Of a stretch of 64,000 bases of DNA, positions 45,999 through 58,200 are shown piece after piece. The DNA lies in the NCBI RefSeq assembly GCF_000423865.1, contig NZ_AUIU01000016.1, positions 62,001 to 126,000 of the forward strand. The letters are read 5' to 3'. How positions within the stretch are numbered: the stretch's first letter is position 1; each line of letters starts with the position of its first letter. Under the pieces are notes generated by a model. The model searched no databases. It was not told the origin of the DNA and worked only from the letters and a program-made list of their open reading frames with translations. The translations under genes and the position numbers were made by a program. This DNA comes from Thermodesulfovibrio thiophilus DSM 17215. Its GTDB lineage: Bacteria; Nitrospirota; Thermodesulfovibrionia; Thermodesulfovibrionales; Thermodesulfovibrionaceae.

Positions 45999-47072
45999 CT
46001 ACTTCATTAGTGTTACTAATCTTTTAAAAGCCTGCAACTTATCTGTGCGTCCAATTTTTGCTTTTTCAATGGCTTTTTTCAAAATATCTATTGTTCTATC
46101 ATAAACATTTTTATTTACTGGATATGGTATTTTATCCTTTCCTCCATGCGCAAAGCTGTAACGTGCAGGATCTTTAAAGCTTAAAGGAGTTCCATAAATG
46201 AGCTCGGAAGTTAAAGCTAGTGCACGTAGTGTTTTCGCGCCAACTCCCCTGGTTTCAAGAAGAGATTCAAAATCTTCGGGTTGTTTTTCATAGGTTTGAA
46301 GAAAAATTTTGTAAAGATTTTTAGGATTTATATCATGAACTGTTACAGCATGTCTTTTTGGCAAATTAAGTTCTTTTATTTTTTCTATTTCAGTTACAAG
46401 CTTTTCAGGTTTTTCACAGGAAAGCAAAACAGAAGTCTTTCTTAATTCAATAGCCTCTTTTGCTGTAAAATTTAGAGTATCTGTATTAATATCACAGCAG
46501 ACAGCTTCATGAGGCTCTTCAACGAAACTTTCAACACTGAAACTGAGCCAGTGATATCTTCTTGCCATAAGATTGGTTTCATTCATTCCCTGTTGAATAA
46601 CACACCATTGTCCTTCTGGAGTAAAAACAATGGTATGATGATAAAGATTAAAACCGTCCTGGACTGCCACATTATCTACTTTCGCTGAAAGTCTGCTTGC
46701 ATGGATAAATTCTGTCGGCGTGAATCCTGCTTTTCCAGCATACTCTATGATTTCCTGAGGAGTATTTAATGCTCTTTTACCCTTTCCACCAGCCACAAAT
46801 AATCCAAGCTCATTTTCAACCCCTCTCAGGGCTTCTTTAATCGCTCCTGTTACTGTTGTGGTAACTCCACTACTGTGCCAGTCAAAGCCGAGAATACATC
46901 CAAGAGACTGAAACCAGTATGGATCAGAAAGTCTGCGCAAAACTTCCTCTCTGCCAAGTTCAATAACCATAAGTTCAATTATTGTTCTTGAAAGGGATAT
47001 CATCCTTTTAAATAACCATTGAGGAGCTTTTCCACTGTGAAGCGGAAGATTTGCTGTTCCTGTCTTTTGCAT
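45999..47072 (-). CDS. DUF763 protein
   Basis: 357 aa. GTANLPLHSGKAPQWLFKRM, FDWHSSGVTTTVTGAIKEAL and the C-terminal LETRGVGAKTLRALALTSELIYG followed by FAHGGKDKIPYPVNK are the conserved blocks of DUF763. The GVGAKTLRALAL segment looks like a helix-hairpin-helix, hinting at nucleic-acid binding, and the family is most common in archaea and thermophiles. Function unknown. Divergent from truA with 34 bases between. Confidence 0.85.
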   Translation of the reverse strand: MQKTGTANLPLHSGKAPQWLFKRMISLSRTIIELMVIELGREEVLRRLSDPYWFQSLGCILGFDWHSSGVTTTVTGAIKEALRGVENELGLFVAGGKGKRALNTPQEIIEYAGKAGFTPTEFIHASRLSAKVDNVAVQDGFNLYHHTIVFTPEGQWCVIQQGMNETNLMARRYHWLSFSVESFVEEPHEAVCCDINTDTLNFTAKEAIELRKTSVLLSCEKPEKLVTEIEKIKELNLPKRHAVTVHDINPKNLYKIFLQTYEKQPEDFESLLETRGVGAKTLRALALTSELIYGTPLSFKDPARYSFAHGGKDKIPYPVNKNVYDRTIDILKKAIEKAKIGRTDKLQAFKRLVTLMK

Positions 47073-47106
47073 AATTTATTTTAACAGGATGTTATAATTT
47101 TAAACT

Positions 47107-47871
47107 ATGGTTCAGATTATGATGACAGTTCAGTATGATGGCACAAACTATTCTGGTTGGCAGAGACAGAAAAGGGAAAACACAATACAAACAGTCATAG
47201 AAGAGTCGCTCTCAAAAATATTAAAAACACAGATAAAAATTCGTGGAGCTGGTCGAACTGATGCTGGTGTTCATGCACTAGGACAGGTGGCTTCATTCAA
47301 GGGTGAAATTAAGATGTCATTAGATATTCTTAAAAAAGCACTAAATCATCTATTACCAAAAGATATAAGAGTAATTGACCTTAAAGAAGTTGAACCTGAT
47401 TTTCATCCTCAGTATTCAGCAAAAAGAAAATCTTACATTTACTTTATCTGTCTTGATGAAGAATGCTCATGCTTTATTAATAGATATGTCTGGCATTACC
47501 CAAGAAAAGTTGATTTAAAACTCATGGAATACTCATTAAAACTTTTCAAGGGAACAGTAGATTTTACAGCTTTCTCAGGAAGTACAGATGTTAAAAATAA
47601 AATAAGAACAGTTTATAATTTCAGTTTGCAGTCATTCAATGAACTCTGTTTTATGGATATGAAAGTTCAGGGAAATTTTATTAAACTCCGCATAGAAGCA
47701 GATGGTTTTTTAAAATACATGGTAAGAAATATTATTGGATGTATAGTTGAAATTGGAAAGGGAAGATTAAGCAGTGAAAATATCAAAGAGGCTTTAAAAT
47801 CCGGGAAGAGACCATCTTCAATACAGACAGCTCCTCCCAATGGACTTTTTCTGGAAAGAATAGTTTATTAG
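47107..47871 (+). CDS. truA: tRNA pseudouridine(38-40) synthase
   Basis: 254 aa. The catalytic Asp52 is in RGAGRTDAGVHALGQ; YDGTNYSGWQRQ and FLKYMVRNIIG are family motifs. Its last codons overlap the convergent zinc-finger gene by 4 bases. Confidence 0.96.
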   Translation: MVQIMMTVQYDGTNYSGWQRQKRENTIQTVIEESLSKILKTQIKIRGAGRTDAGVHALGQVASFKGEIKMSLDILKKALNHLLPKDIRVIDLKEVEPDFHPQYSAKRKSYIYFICLDEECSCFINRYVWHYPRKVDLKLMEYSLKLFKGTVDFTAFSGSTDVKNKIRTVYNFSLQSFNELCFMDMKVQGNFIKLRIEADGFLKYMVRNIIGCIVEIGKGRLSSENIKEALKSGKRPSSIQTAPPNGLFLERIVY

Positions 47872-48257
47872 CTTTCTTCTCCTTCGAATTTTTCAATCAT
47901 CTCTATCTTTTCCTGACAGTCTCTGCAGTATATTGCAAATGGAAGAATTTTTAATCGCTCCTCCGGGATTTCATCTCCGCACATCTCGCATATTCCATAT
48001 GTATTATCTTCAAGTTTTTGTAATGCTTCCTCTATTTTTTTAAGAATGTCCCTGTGCGTACTTAATTTTTTTAAGCTTATGTCTTCAGAAATGTCAATAG
48101 CGCTTAAATCAGCATCATCCATTACTGCTTCTGCAATCTGACGTTTTTCTCCGGTTTGAAATTTTTTCATCTCCTCTTTTGCTTCCTGAAGAATCTGTTC
48201 TTTCATTTTGTTGAGCATTTTTTTTAATCTGGTCCTTCTTTCCAGTTCTGTATCCAT
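47868..48257 (-). CDS. DksA/TraR-type C4 zinc-finger protein
   Basis: 129 aa: an N-terminal coiled coil (about 1-80) and a C4 zinc finger CEMCGDEIPEERLKILPFAIYCRDC. DksA/TraR proteins act in the secondary channel of RNA polymerase. The acidic pair at the coiled-coil tip (DDADLSAID) fits a DksA-like activity; the protein is shorter than E. coli DksA. It directly follows frr. Confidence 0.85.
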   Translation of the reverse strand: MDTELERRTRLKKMLNKMKEQILQEAKEEMKKFQTGEKRQIAEAVMDDADLSAIDISEDISLKKLSTHRDILKKIEEALQKLEDNTYGICEMCGDEIPEERLKILPFAIYCRDCQEKIEMIEKFEGEES

Positions 48258-50128
<1,871 letters not shown>

Positions 50129-50141
50129 CTGAATTCCTCCT

Positions 50142-50927
50142 TTATTGTTCGATGTATTCATCCATTGACTTCTGATACTCCTCTTCCTGGAGTATTTTTT
50201 CTTTGATTGCTGCTTTTTCTGCCTCTTCTTCGAGTTTCTTCAACAAAATCTCTTTGCCCTCTAATACTGCATCAGCCATCTTTGATGTTATGAGCTTTAT
50301 TGCCCTGATTGCATCATCATTTCCAGGAATAACATAATCAACAAGGTCAGGATCACAATTTGTATCAACAACTGCAACTATCGGAATTCCAAGCTTTATT
50401 GCTTCCTCTACAGCTATTTTTTCCTTCTTTATATCTACAATATAAATTACCTTTGGAAGTTCCATCATATCTTTAATTCCGATTAAGTTTAACTCAAGCT
50501 TCTGTCTTTCTTTTTCATACTTCGCAATCTCTTTTTTAGTGTGTAAATACAAACTTCCGTCTTCCTTCATCTGTTCAATTTTCTGCCATTTTTCAACACT
50601 CTTTCGTACGGTTGAAAAATTTGTAAGCATACCTCCAAGCCACCGATGGTTTACATAAAAAACACCAGCTCTCTTTGCTTCCTCAGCTATTGCTTCCTGT
50701 GCCTGTTTTTTTGTCCCGACAAACAGGATCGCATCTCCCTGAGATGCAATATTTTTTAAAAACTCATAAGCTTCTTCAAGTCCTTTAACAGTTTTCTGAA
50801 GGTCAATTATGTGAATACCATTCCTTTCCGCAAAAATGTACTTCTTCATCTTGGGATTCCAGCGTTTGACCTGATGACCAAAGTGAGCACCTGCTTCAAG
50901 AAGCTCTTTCATTGAAACTACAGACAT
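50142..50927 (-). CDS. rpsB: Ribosomal protein S2
   Basis: 261 aa. [27 protein letters not shown] and [25 protein letters not shown] are family marks. The C-terminal tail is charged ([18 protein letters not shown]). GGAGGA precedes the ATG. First gene of rpsB-tsf-pyrH-frr-dksA-like. Confidence 0.97.
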   Translation of the reverse strand: MSVVSMKELLEAGAHFGHQVKRWNPKMKKYIFAERNGIHIIDLQKTVKGLEEAYEFLKNIASQGDAILFVGTKKQAQEAIAEEAKRAGVFYVNHRWLGGMLTNFSTVRKSVEKWQKIEQMKEDGSLYLHTKKEIAKYEKERQKLELNLIGIKDMMELPKVIYIVDIKKEKIAVEEAIKLGIPIVAVVDTNCDPDLVDYVIPGNDDAIRAIKLITSKMADAVLEGKEILLKKLEEEAEKAAIKEKILQEEEYQKSMDEYIEQ

Positions 50928-51008
50928 AAAATCCTCCTAAATGGTTTTACCTCCGCCCATCCTCCTTAACCCTGTAAGGACCATTAGAGAATTTTCAGGG
51001 CGTGTGTT
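50928..51008 (-). promoter_or_regulatory. rpsB leader, candidate S2 autoregulatory RNA
   Basis: About 80 bases between the upstream terminator and rpsB. On the minus strand CCCTG/CAGGG arms (51000-50996 and 50974-50970) enclose a 21-base loop, followed by two AGGAGG-like purine tracts separated by GGGCGGAGG. S2 leaders in several phyla bind S2; whether this one does is inference. Confidence 0.3.
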
Positions 51009-51011
51009 TTA

Positions 51012-51030
51012 AAAAGGTCAAAGACCTTTT
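51012..51030 (-). terminator. Intrinsic terminator after the GGDEF gene
   Basis: aaaaggtc/gacctttt stem of 8 bp with a 3-base loop; on the minus strand it ends in GACCTTTTTAAAA. It lies 30 bases after the GGDEF stop codon and isolates rpsB from it. The palindrome is symmetric, so it could act in both directions. Confidence 0.65.
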
Positions 51031-51059
51031 GCATTAAGTTTAAAATTTATCATATTTGT

Positions 51060-52295
51060 TCAATCTGTTTCAATAACTTTTATTGTATCCTTACTTTTTT
51101 TAGCCTGGAAAAGGGTTCTATCAACTTTTTCAAAAAATTCTTTATAGCTCTTATAAAAAGATAATCCTGTCCCCATACAGCCAACAGCACCACTTGTACT
51201 AACAGAAGTTTTTTTATATTTGCTTTTGAAACTTTCTTTTATGTTTTCGGCAAACTTTTTTGCTCCTTGCAAACTAGCACCAATAAGAATACAGCCAAAC
51301 TCATCCCCTCCAATGCGGGCTATAATATCCTCTTTTCTTGTATTGTTTTTTAATATTTTTGAAAAAAGTTTTATAAGTCTGTCACCTTCAGGATGTCCAA
51401 ATGTATCATTGACTTTTTTTAAACTATCAAGGTCAAACAGAACAAGACAGAAGCTGTCTCCATACCTTAAAGATCTTGCATACTCTTCCTCAAGCCTCTT
51501 AAAAAAGAATCGCCTGTTGGGTATTCCTGTAAGGGACTCTGTTATTGAAGCTTTATAAAGCTTTTTGTTAAGCTTCTGAAGTTCTAATGTCTGTCGTTGA
51601 ACCTCTTTTTTTAGATATTCATTAAATTTAAGATTTTCTCTGTAAAGTTTAAAATTTGTTAGGACTGTAGAAAAAAGATGCACCAGTGAAATAAAAAAGA
51701 ATATACAGGATTCATTAAAAGCATTGGTATCTGGATGTGAGAAATTAATTACTCCAACAATCTCATTCTGAATTTTTACTGGAACAGAAAGAACTGACCT
51801 TATTGGCAGAGTTGAAAGCCTTAAATTGAATTTTTTATTTTTTTTGATATCTGCAATATACATAAAATGGCCTTTCTTAAAAACTCTCCCGGCAAGACTG
51901 TCATCAATATCAAATATTTTTGTTTTAAAATTTCTGAGCTTAATCTTTCCTGAACCAACTTTTAAAATAAGATAGTTTAAATCAGGATGTTTTTCCATAA
52001 ATGAAATATTTTCAGCGGGAATTATCCTTATAAACTCATCAAAACAATATGCAATAAATCTGTAAAAATCAATATCAAAATAGATTTTATAAAGAATTCT
52101 ATTAACAGTAGAGATAACCCTTATTGAAAGCTCACTACTGAAAGCCAGGTCTTCACTTAATATAAAAAGAGATTTTTCAAGTACGCATCGTTTTTCAATG
52201 TGTTTTAATATAATCTCTTTCAGTTCTTCATCAGTCAGTTTATCTAAATTTTCAAGAGATAGGGCTTGTCCGATATCTAATAAAATATCTCTCAT
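51060..52295 (-). CDS. GAF-GGDEF diguanylate cyclase
   Basis: 411 aa. A GAF-like sensor domain (about 90-230; SVPVKIQNEIVGVINFSHPD) and a short coiled coil precede a GGDEF domain (about 245-405). The active-site GGDEF is intact at 329-333, with metal Asp in LFDLDSLKKVNDTFGH, and the inhibitory I-site RKED sits at 320-323, five residues before it. It should synthesise cyclic di-GMP with product inhibition. It overlaps the HDOD gene by 4 bases. Confidence 0.92.
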   Translation of the reverse strand: MRDILLDIGQALSLENLDKLTDEELKEIILKHIEKRCVLEKSLFILSEDLAFSSELSIRVISTVNRILYKIYFDIDFYRFIAYCFDEFIRIIPAENISFMEKHPDLNYLILKVGSGKIKLRNFKTKIFDIDDSLAGRVFKKGHFMYIADIKKNKKFNLRLSTLPIRSVLSVPVKIQNEIVGVINFSHPDTNAFNESCIFFFISLVHLFSTVLTNFKLYRENLKFNEYLKKEVQRQTLELQKLNKKLYKASITESLTGIPNRRFFFKRLEEEYARSLRYGDSFCLVLFDLDSLKKVNDTFGHPEGDRLIKLFSKILKNNTRKEDIIARIGGDEFGCILIGASLQGAKKFAENIKESFKSKYKKTSVSTSGAVGCMGTGLSFYKSYKEFFEKVDRTLFQAKKSKDTIKVIETD

Positions 52296-53134
52296 AGATT
52301 TTCTACTTTTTTAATAATATCCTGTACCTCTGAAATTAATTCATATGTATCTGGAAGTTTTAAAATTTGATAAACTTTATCTTTATAGAAGTCTAGCCCT
52401 ACTTTAACTTCAAAAGGAGAGTATCCAAGTTCTCCAGCAATAAAATTTGAGAGTTGAACCAAAGCAACAGCCTTTGAATATTTCATAGAGTTCTGCGGCA
52501 AATCATGATGATAAAAAATTGCATCACAGACTATTTCAGGCAACCCCCATGTTTCAGCGAGCCATTTTCCTATTTCTGTATGCGTTGTTCCAGTAATATT
52601 CAATTCTACTTTATTTAGAGATACTTCTTGTGAAATGCCTTCTTCGATTTTTTTAAAATGGTCATAAAAAGCATAATGAAGAGCAAACCACCCTATATCA
52701 TGAAGAACCCCGGCTGTAAAATTCTCTTCAGAAGCCTCTTTTAAAAATTTTTCTGAAATAATCTGACATATTGCACCCGTAGCAACAGAGTGTCTGAAAA
52801 GTCTGATATAACTTTTTTCTTTCTCTTGAGTGGATTTAAAAAAACTAAATATTGATACACTCAAAGCAATGTTTTTTAAAGTCTTAAATCCGATTGTAAA
52901 AAGTGCTTCTTTAACAGTTGTAATTGGTTTATAATGTCCTAAATAAACTATATTAGCGATTCCAAGAACCTTTGACATAATTGGAGGATCCCTCTCTATA
53001 ATATAAACAAGTTCATCAAGATGAGTTAACTCTTTTGAGGTCAGATTCAGTATTTTTTCAGCTCTATATGAAAGCGTGGGAAGCTTTGTAAGTCTCTGAA
53101 TATCAATCCTCATGTCTTTCTGATTACAAAGCAT
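52292..53134 (-). CDS. HDOD-domain signalling protein
   Basis: 280 aa, nearly all HDOD. LPTLSYRAEKILNLTSKE, ERDPPIMSKVLGIANIVYLG and a degenerate HD pattern (GVLHDIGWFALHYAF, IFYHHDLPQ) are visible. HDOD proteins are usually non-catalytic signal relays. Coupled translation with the diguanylate cyclase suggests that the HDOD protein controls or reports on cyclic di-GMP output. Confidence 0.88.
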   Translation of the reverse strand: MLCNQKDMRIDIQRLTKLPTLSYRAEKILNLTSKELTHLDELVYIIERDPPIMSKVLGIANIVYLGHYKPITTVKEALFTIGFKTLKNIALSVSIFSFFKSTQEKEKSYIRLFRHSVATGAICQIISEKFLKEASEENFTAGVLHDIGWFALHYAFYDHFKKIEEGISQEVSLNKVELNITGTTHTEIGKWLAETWGLPEIVCDAIFYHHDLPQNSMKYSKAVALVQLSNFIAGELGYSPFEVKVGLDFYKDKVYQILKLPDTYELISEVQDIIKKVENL

Positions 53135-53177
53135 TTTATCCTCTTTTTAAAGTTTTTTTAATTCAAAATATAAATAA

Positions 53178-53223
53178 AATTATAATATTTTTATATATAT
53201 AATTATAATATTTTTATATATAT
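53178..53223. repeat. 23-bp tandem repeat, two copies
   Basis: aattataatatttttatata plus tat repeated head to tail at 53178-53200 and 53201-53223, in the divergent promoter region between the HDOD gene and the SemiSWEET gene. Contains several TATAAT-like boxes. Confidence 0.7.
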
Positions 53224-53252
53224 AATATTTAATTATATTTATAATATAAATT

Positions 53253-53519
53253 ATGGAATTGTCAATTAATTTTAGTAATATAATAGGAATTGTAGCAGGA
53301 ATTATTACAACGACTGCTTTAATTCCACAGGCAATAAAAATTCATAAAACTAAATCTGCTAAAGATGTTTCCCTTGCTATGTTTATTTTTCTTGCAGCGG
53401 GCATAACTCTCTGGTTTTTTTATGGACTTCTTATCAATGAACTTCCTGTAATCTTAGCTAATTTCGTTTCATTAATTTTAATTTTTTTAATTATCTTAAT
53501 GAAAATTCGATACGGTTAG
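53253..53519 (+). CDS. SemiSWEET (MtN3/PQ-loop) sugar transporter
   Basis: 88 aa with three membrane helices. [22 protein letters not shown] contains the PQ motif, followed by [14 protein letters not shown] and a third helix with the conserved Asn ([11 protein letters not shown]). SemiSWEETs work as dimers and equilibrate sugars across the inner membrane. Single gene, tail to tail with aroF (4-base overlap). Confidence 0.93.
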   Translation: MELSINFSNIIGIVAGIITTTALIPQAIKIHKTKSAKDVSLAMFIFLAAGITLWFFYGLLINELPVILANFVSLILIFLIILMKIRYG

Positions 53520-54529
53520 AGTCTTGCCATCATCCATGATAGTTGTTTTAACTTTGCTACCAGGTTTCCAAAAGAATTAAAATTCAAGGATTGTGGCCCA
53601 TCTGAAAATGCTTTTTCAGGTTGTGGATGCACTTCTACCATTAATCCGTCTGCTCCAGCTGCAACAGCTGCATACGACATTGAAGGTACATATTTCGCAT
53701 ATCCTGTAGCATGAGAGGGATCAACAATAACAGGAAGATGGGTTTCTTCTTTGAGCACAGTTATAGCTGATAAATCAAGAGTATTCCTTGTGGCTGTTTC
53801 AAATGTTCTTATCCCTCTTTCACATAATATCACGTTCATATTCCCCTCGCTTAAGATATATTCTGCACTCATAAGCCATTCTTTTATTGTCATTGCCATA
53901 CCCCTTTTAAGAATAACAGGTTTATCAATCTGCCCAACTTTTTTTAAAAGCTCGAAATTTTGAGCATTTCTTGTTCCTATCTGAAGAATATCAACATATT
54001 CACAGACAAGTTCAACATGTTCAGGATTTACAACTTCTGTAACCACAGGTAGTAAGGCAATATCAGCAGCCTTTTTAAGTAATTCAAGTCCTTCCTTACC
54101 AAGCCCCTGGAAAGAATAAGGAGAAGTTCTCGGCTTGTAAGCACCTCCTCTCAAGATATGACCACCAAGTGATTTTACAGCCTTTGCAGTATTAATTATC
54201 TGCTCTTCACTTTCAACTGCACATGGTCCTGCAATGACTACTAGTTCATCACCTCCAATTGCCACGTCTTTTACATTGATAATGCTTTTTTCTCTTTTTA
54301 CTTCTTTTGATGTAAGTTTATATGGTTTCAAAATAGGAATGACTGCCTCAACTCCATCCATTACCTCAAGACTTTGAAGTATAAATTTACCCCTCTCATC
54401 ACCTACCGCTCCAATTACATTTCGTGTAGCACCGTAAATTATATGTGGCTTGTAACCAAGTTCTTCAATTCTTGTCACAACGTTTTGAAGTTGCTCCTCT
54501 GTTGCCTCTGGTTTCATTACAATAACCAT
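53516..54529 (-). CDS. aroF: 3-deoxy-7-phosphoheptulonate synthase (ACT-like N-terminus)
   Basis: 337 aa of the Thermotoga/Bacillus type I-beta class: an N-terminal ferredoxin-like regulatory domain (about 1-70) and a TIM barrel ([44 protein letters not shown] with the catalytic/metal residues). It opens the shikimate pathway; the N-terminal domain mediates feedback by Tyr or Phe. GGAGG lies 8 bases upstream. A terminator-like hairpin ends 26 bases before the start. Confidence 0.95.
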   Translation of the reverse strand: MVIVMKPEATEEQLQNVVTRIEELGYKPHIIYGATRNVIGAVGDERGKFILQSLEVMDGVEAVIPILKPYKLTSKEVKREKSIINVKDVAIGGDELVVIAGPCAVESEEQIINTAKAVKSLGGHILRGGAYKPRTSPYSFQGLGKEGLELLKKAADIALLPVVTEVVNPEHVELVCEYVDILQIGTRNAQNFELLKKVGQIDKPVILKRGMAMTIKEWLMSAEYILSEGNMNVILCERGIRTFETATRNTLDLSAITVLKEETHLPVIVDPSHATGYAKYVPSMSYAAVAAGADGLMVEVHPQPEKAFSDGPQSLNFNSFGNLVAKLKQLSWMMARL

Positions 54530-54555
54530 TTTTAAACCTCCATAATGTTTTTAAT

Positions 54556-54644
54556 AAAAAAAGCAGACAAATCAGGGGCATTATCTACCCCTGACGTGCC
54601 TGCCTTGGTTATTCAAACAGACTAAACTGCCAGGAGCAGCTTAG
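54556..54644 (-). promoter_or_regulatory. aroF leader with tandem hairpins, attenuator candidate
   Basis: Minus strand order: a 9-bp hairpin (arms 54644-54636 and 54630-54622, one G-U), a 19-base spacer, then a two-part hairpin (TCAGGGG/CCCCTGA inside GCAGGCA/TGTCTGC; 54603-54563) followed by TTTTTTT. This is a textbook intrinsic terminator placed inside the aroF 5' region. It may be a transcription attenuator, or simply end the defence-island transcript upstream. Confidence 0.55.
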
Positions 54645-54659
54645 TTAAAATAAAATCCA

Positions 54660-54818
54660 TACCAGAAATTATTTCTTCTGCTCATTTTTTTCTCCATATA
54701 AATTTTAACCTTCATCGAAATTACTGGACGAAGTGCGAACCTTTTTTAAGCAAAATCCCGAATGATTGCCGTGCTTCGCGCGGTAGAAACCAAAACGAAA
54801 TGCACTGCCATTTTCAAA
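54660..54818. other. Non-coding junction between aroF leader and defence island
   Basis: About 160 bases with no gene. From about 54710 the sequence has the same foreign style as the tRNA-Ser island junction, including the shared 21-base motif at 54727-54747 and a cttcgcgcggtag hairpin-like segment. Confidence 0.5.
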
Positions 54819-55244
54819 TTAACTGATTTTACCCTCAAAATCTGTAAAATTGTCAAACCAGTATCGTTTGTAATTTTCCAAAACCGATGCTATTCCTTGC
54901 TTTGGCTTGAGTAATAACATTGTATTTATGACAAATCCGTTGTACGAAAAATCTCTACTTTCTTTCTTCTCGCCATTTTCAAATATCCTTGAATAACCGT
55001 CAATTTTTCTGTATCCGTCCGCGTGTTCAGTTCCTTTCGGATCAACGAACAAAATCAGGTATCGTTTACCTTTTTGCATCCAAAAGATGAAATCCGGTTT
55101 GAAGTTTGCGATATTATTTTCCTTTGGATTGTAGTAAGGGATAAACACTTCGTCAAGCGTTTGGTCAAGTTTTGAAAACATCCACCAATCAAATTTCGCT
55201 CTTTCCCCGATTATCCAGATTCCTTTGAAACAAATATACTTTAC
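54819..55244 (-). pseudogene. C-terminal fragment of a restriction-type DEAD helicase (PD-(D/E)XK nuclease part)
   Basis: About 141 codons open from a TAG at 55245; the ATG at 55181 is internal to the conserved region. It reads IIGERAKFDWWMFSKLDQ, then FKPDFIFWMQKGKRYLILFVDPKG, a PD-(D/E)XK-like nuclease core (PDF...VDPK), and ends YKRYWFDNFTDFE. This looks like the C-terminus of a type III restriction/DEAD helicase protein of about 800-1000 aa whose N-terminus is missing here. A matching N-terminal fragment occurs at 62164-62448. It follows the methyltransferase gene by about 15 bases. Confidence 0.6.
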
Positions 55245-55259
55245 CTAAAGATTTATGTT

Positions 55260-58200
55260 TCATTTTTTAAATTTCTCTATAACTTTTATTTCTTCATCAG
55301 TTAAGCCGTATAGTTTATAAACCATCTGGTCAATTTGAGTTTCCAATTCTGAAGTATCAGCGTCTGGATTTTTGGACTTGGCTGCTAGAATTTTATCAAC
55401 AAGATCAATAAATGGTTTTTGGTCTGATTCAGAGATTTTTGGTATAGGAAGTTTTTGTACCCATTCTTTTTTAAATTCAGATACTTTAACTCCTAAAAAT
55501 GGTGCGTAATATTTTTTAATTGCGTAATTACCTAATGAAGAATTAAGAATTGCCAATAAATACTTACTGCATTCTCTTCCGGTCATAATAAAAACTTTTG
55601 CTAAACCAAAATAATTTTTACTGTCCCATGTAAAACATGAGTATTCTACAATTTCTCGCCACACAATCTTCTCTTTTTCAAATTCATCGTAATAATCGCA
55701 ATCTCTTAATTCCCACCAATAATCGCCCTGGTCATCCCTATTATATAATCCCTTCCCTTTTCCTTTAATATTGCCAAATGTTTTTAGATGTTTATATACT
55801 GCTGGATAACTCTCCTTAAAAAATGTTTCTGGTTCCTTCCTATCTCGGTTTTTGTTAGTCCATCCTGATTCTATTTTGATTATCCACAACCCAGCCCATT
55901 TATAACCGTATCGATAGATGTCTCTACCTCGCAAAATCGGTTTTATAATCTTGGCAGATTTTGGGTCTTCTTTGCATAGTTTTTCTTTTGTTTCTGTATC
56001 AATTATAAATGCCTGGTTAAAACCCGTTAATACTCCACGATAAATTTTTACATCCCAATTTTTCAGTGGTGTGCCTCTTTGTTCAATCTTTCTTTTGAGA
56101 TTCATTACTGTTTCATCTGCAAAAGTAAAACAATTAATATCAAACTCTGATTGTTTCATTTCTAATTTATGAGAATTGAAATAGTCAGTTATATCTGTTT
56201 CTGGAGTAAAATCCGGTTGAATATTTAGAATATGGACGATATTTTCTGATGGTTTTGCTTTCTGAAAAAGCAGAATATTTGTATCCACAGTAGCGTCAAA
56301 AACCTTATATCCATTGAAATCAATAATCTGTTTTAATGTGGTCTTTTCTTTAAAAAATCTGCGTAGTTTTTCGCCATATTTTGCTCGCATCCATTTATTA
56401 CTGGAAATAAAACACAAAATACCGTTTGTCTTTAATAGTTGGTATCCTTTTTCATAAAAATAGGTGTAAATATCAGAAGTAGAATTAAAGACCTCATAAT
56501 TTTGTTGTTGTAAGATTGGTTTTTGGTCTTTTATAGTTTCTTGTCTTACATATGGTGGATTGGCAATGATAATGTCGAAGCCGTCTTTGACGCCGAACAT
56601 CCATTCAGGGTCAAAGAAATCTGCGGAAGCGTTCTGGTCATAGAGGTCAAATTTGGCAATCTTTTCTGATGAATCAGATGAAAAGCCAATTTTTTTCAGT
56701 TCCTTTGCCAGGAGTTCTCTTAATTCTTTGTCTTTTTCCTGACATTTAAGTTTTTCCCTGCGGGTCTTTGCTGTAAAATATTTGTGCCTTAAGGATTTTA
56801 TATCATCTTCTAATTCCTTTATTTTATCTGTGTAAAAGAGATGCTGGGGTTTATCAAGTTCGAGCAATGTATTTGCTGCTACAAACCTTGTTTCAAGGTT
56901 GGGCAGGGCTTTTATTCCAAAATTTTCCTTGCCTCTATCAACCTTCTGGTCTAAAACAAGAGAGATAAAGAATCGCAGTTTTGAGATTTGAATTGCTATG
57001 GGCTGTATATCAACCCCATATATACAGTTTTCTATCAGATACAGTTTACGTGCATAGTCAGGATAGTTTATGCCCTCGTCAAATGTCTCATTTATCTCTT
57101 TCAATCTCTCTTCCCTTTGGTTCTTGTCACCCTGTTTAAAGACATCTTCGGATTCTTTGAGTGCTTTTTGATATTGTAATTCATACCAGTATTTGTTTTC
57201 CGGGTCCAACTTCTCAAGGGCAAAGACAAGTTTGTGAAGGACACCCATTGGGAAGGCACCTGAGCCACAGGCAGGGTCAAGAATTTTAATCTCATCTATT
57301 GCTGAAATTACCTTTTGTTTTTCTTCATTTGAAAATTCCGGTATCTCTTCCGAATAGGAAAGAAGCATTTTAATTTTTTTTTCTTCAGTTTCAGGAAGTT
57401 TCCCTTTGAGGTATTCAAACAGACTTGCTTCTACCATATAGTCAACAATCTCCCTGGGTGTGTAGTAACTTCCCGTTGATTTTCGTGCTGAGGTTGCTGT
57501 CTCAGGGTTGTATGAGGCAAGCAGGTTTTCAAATACCTTACCTAAAAGTTCTGGGTCTAAGGCGACTTCCTGGTCTATGGGCGTGTTTTCGTCAATGGTA
57601 AAATTGTAACTATTCAGAATTTCAATCAGTCCTCTGACCGGTCTTTTTTTTCCAAGTCCATATTCCGAAAGGTCAACCATTTCCTCATCCTCTTGAAAGA
57701 ATAAATAGTCAGGGATGATTGACTGTTTTGCCGGGTTTCTTGAAAACCCATCAACATAAATGACTTTTCCTGCTTCATTTTCTTTATCAAGGCAATCAAA
57801 TAAGCCGCCGTTTAAGAAAGGAATGTCCTTAAAGAGCGATAAAACCTCGTTTTTGCTTATCAAGAATTTATCTGCATAACGATAAAGATTTTTTATACCG
57901 TATTCTTTCCTATTGGCAGGATAACCTTCATTTCCTGCAAAATTTCGCTCATTCATTTTCTGGTTTAAAGTGCCAAAGAATAGATTCTGTAACACAGCAT
58001 TGTAAAAGTTAGATGCATTTTTGTCTTTCATAAAGTCCTTGACAATTTTCTTAAGTTTTTCCTTTAAGAATAAATCCAACGGAACTAAATCCTTTTTCGT
58101 TAAGAACCAGATAAATATAATTCTTGTAATTAAACGAATGAGATTTGTTGCATTGCGTATCTCTTTATCCCTGGCAGAGTCGGTGTTATATTTATAATCA

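Noticed and set aside
53163-53252. Replication origin or CRISPR-like array in the AT-rich tandem repeat
   Set aside because: Only two 23-bp units, no DnaA boxes seen, no spacers.
54610-54680. 12-codon leader peptide upstream of aroF (MDFILTKLLLAV)
   Set aside because: No run of Phe, Tyr or Trp codons and no ribosome binding site, so a classical peptide-based attenuator is not supported.
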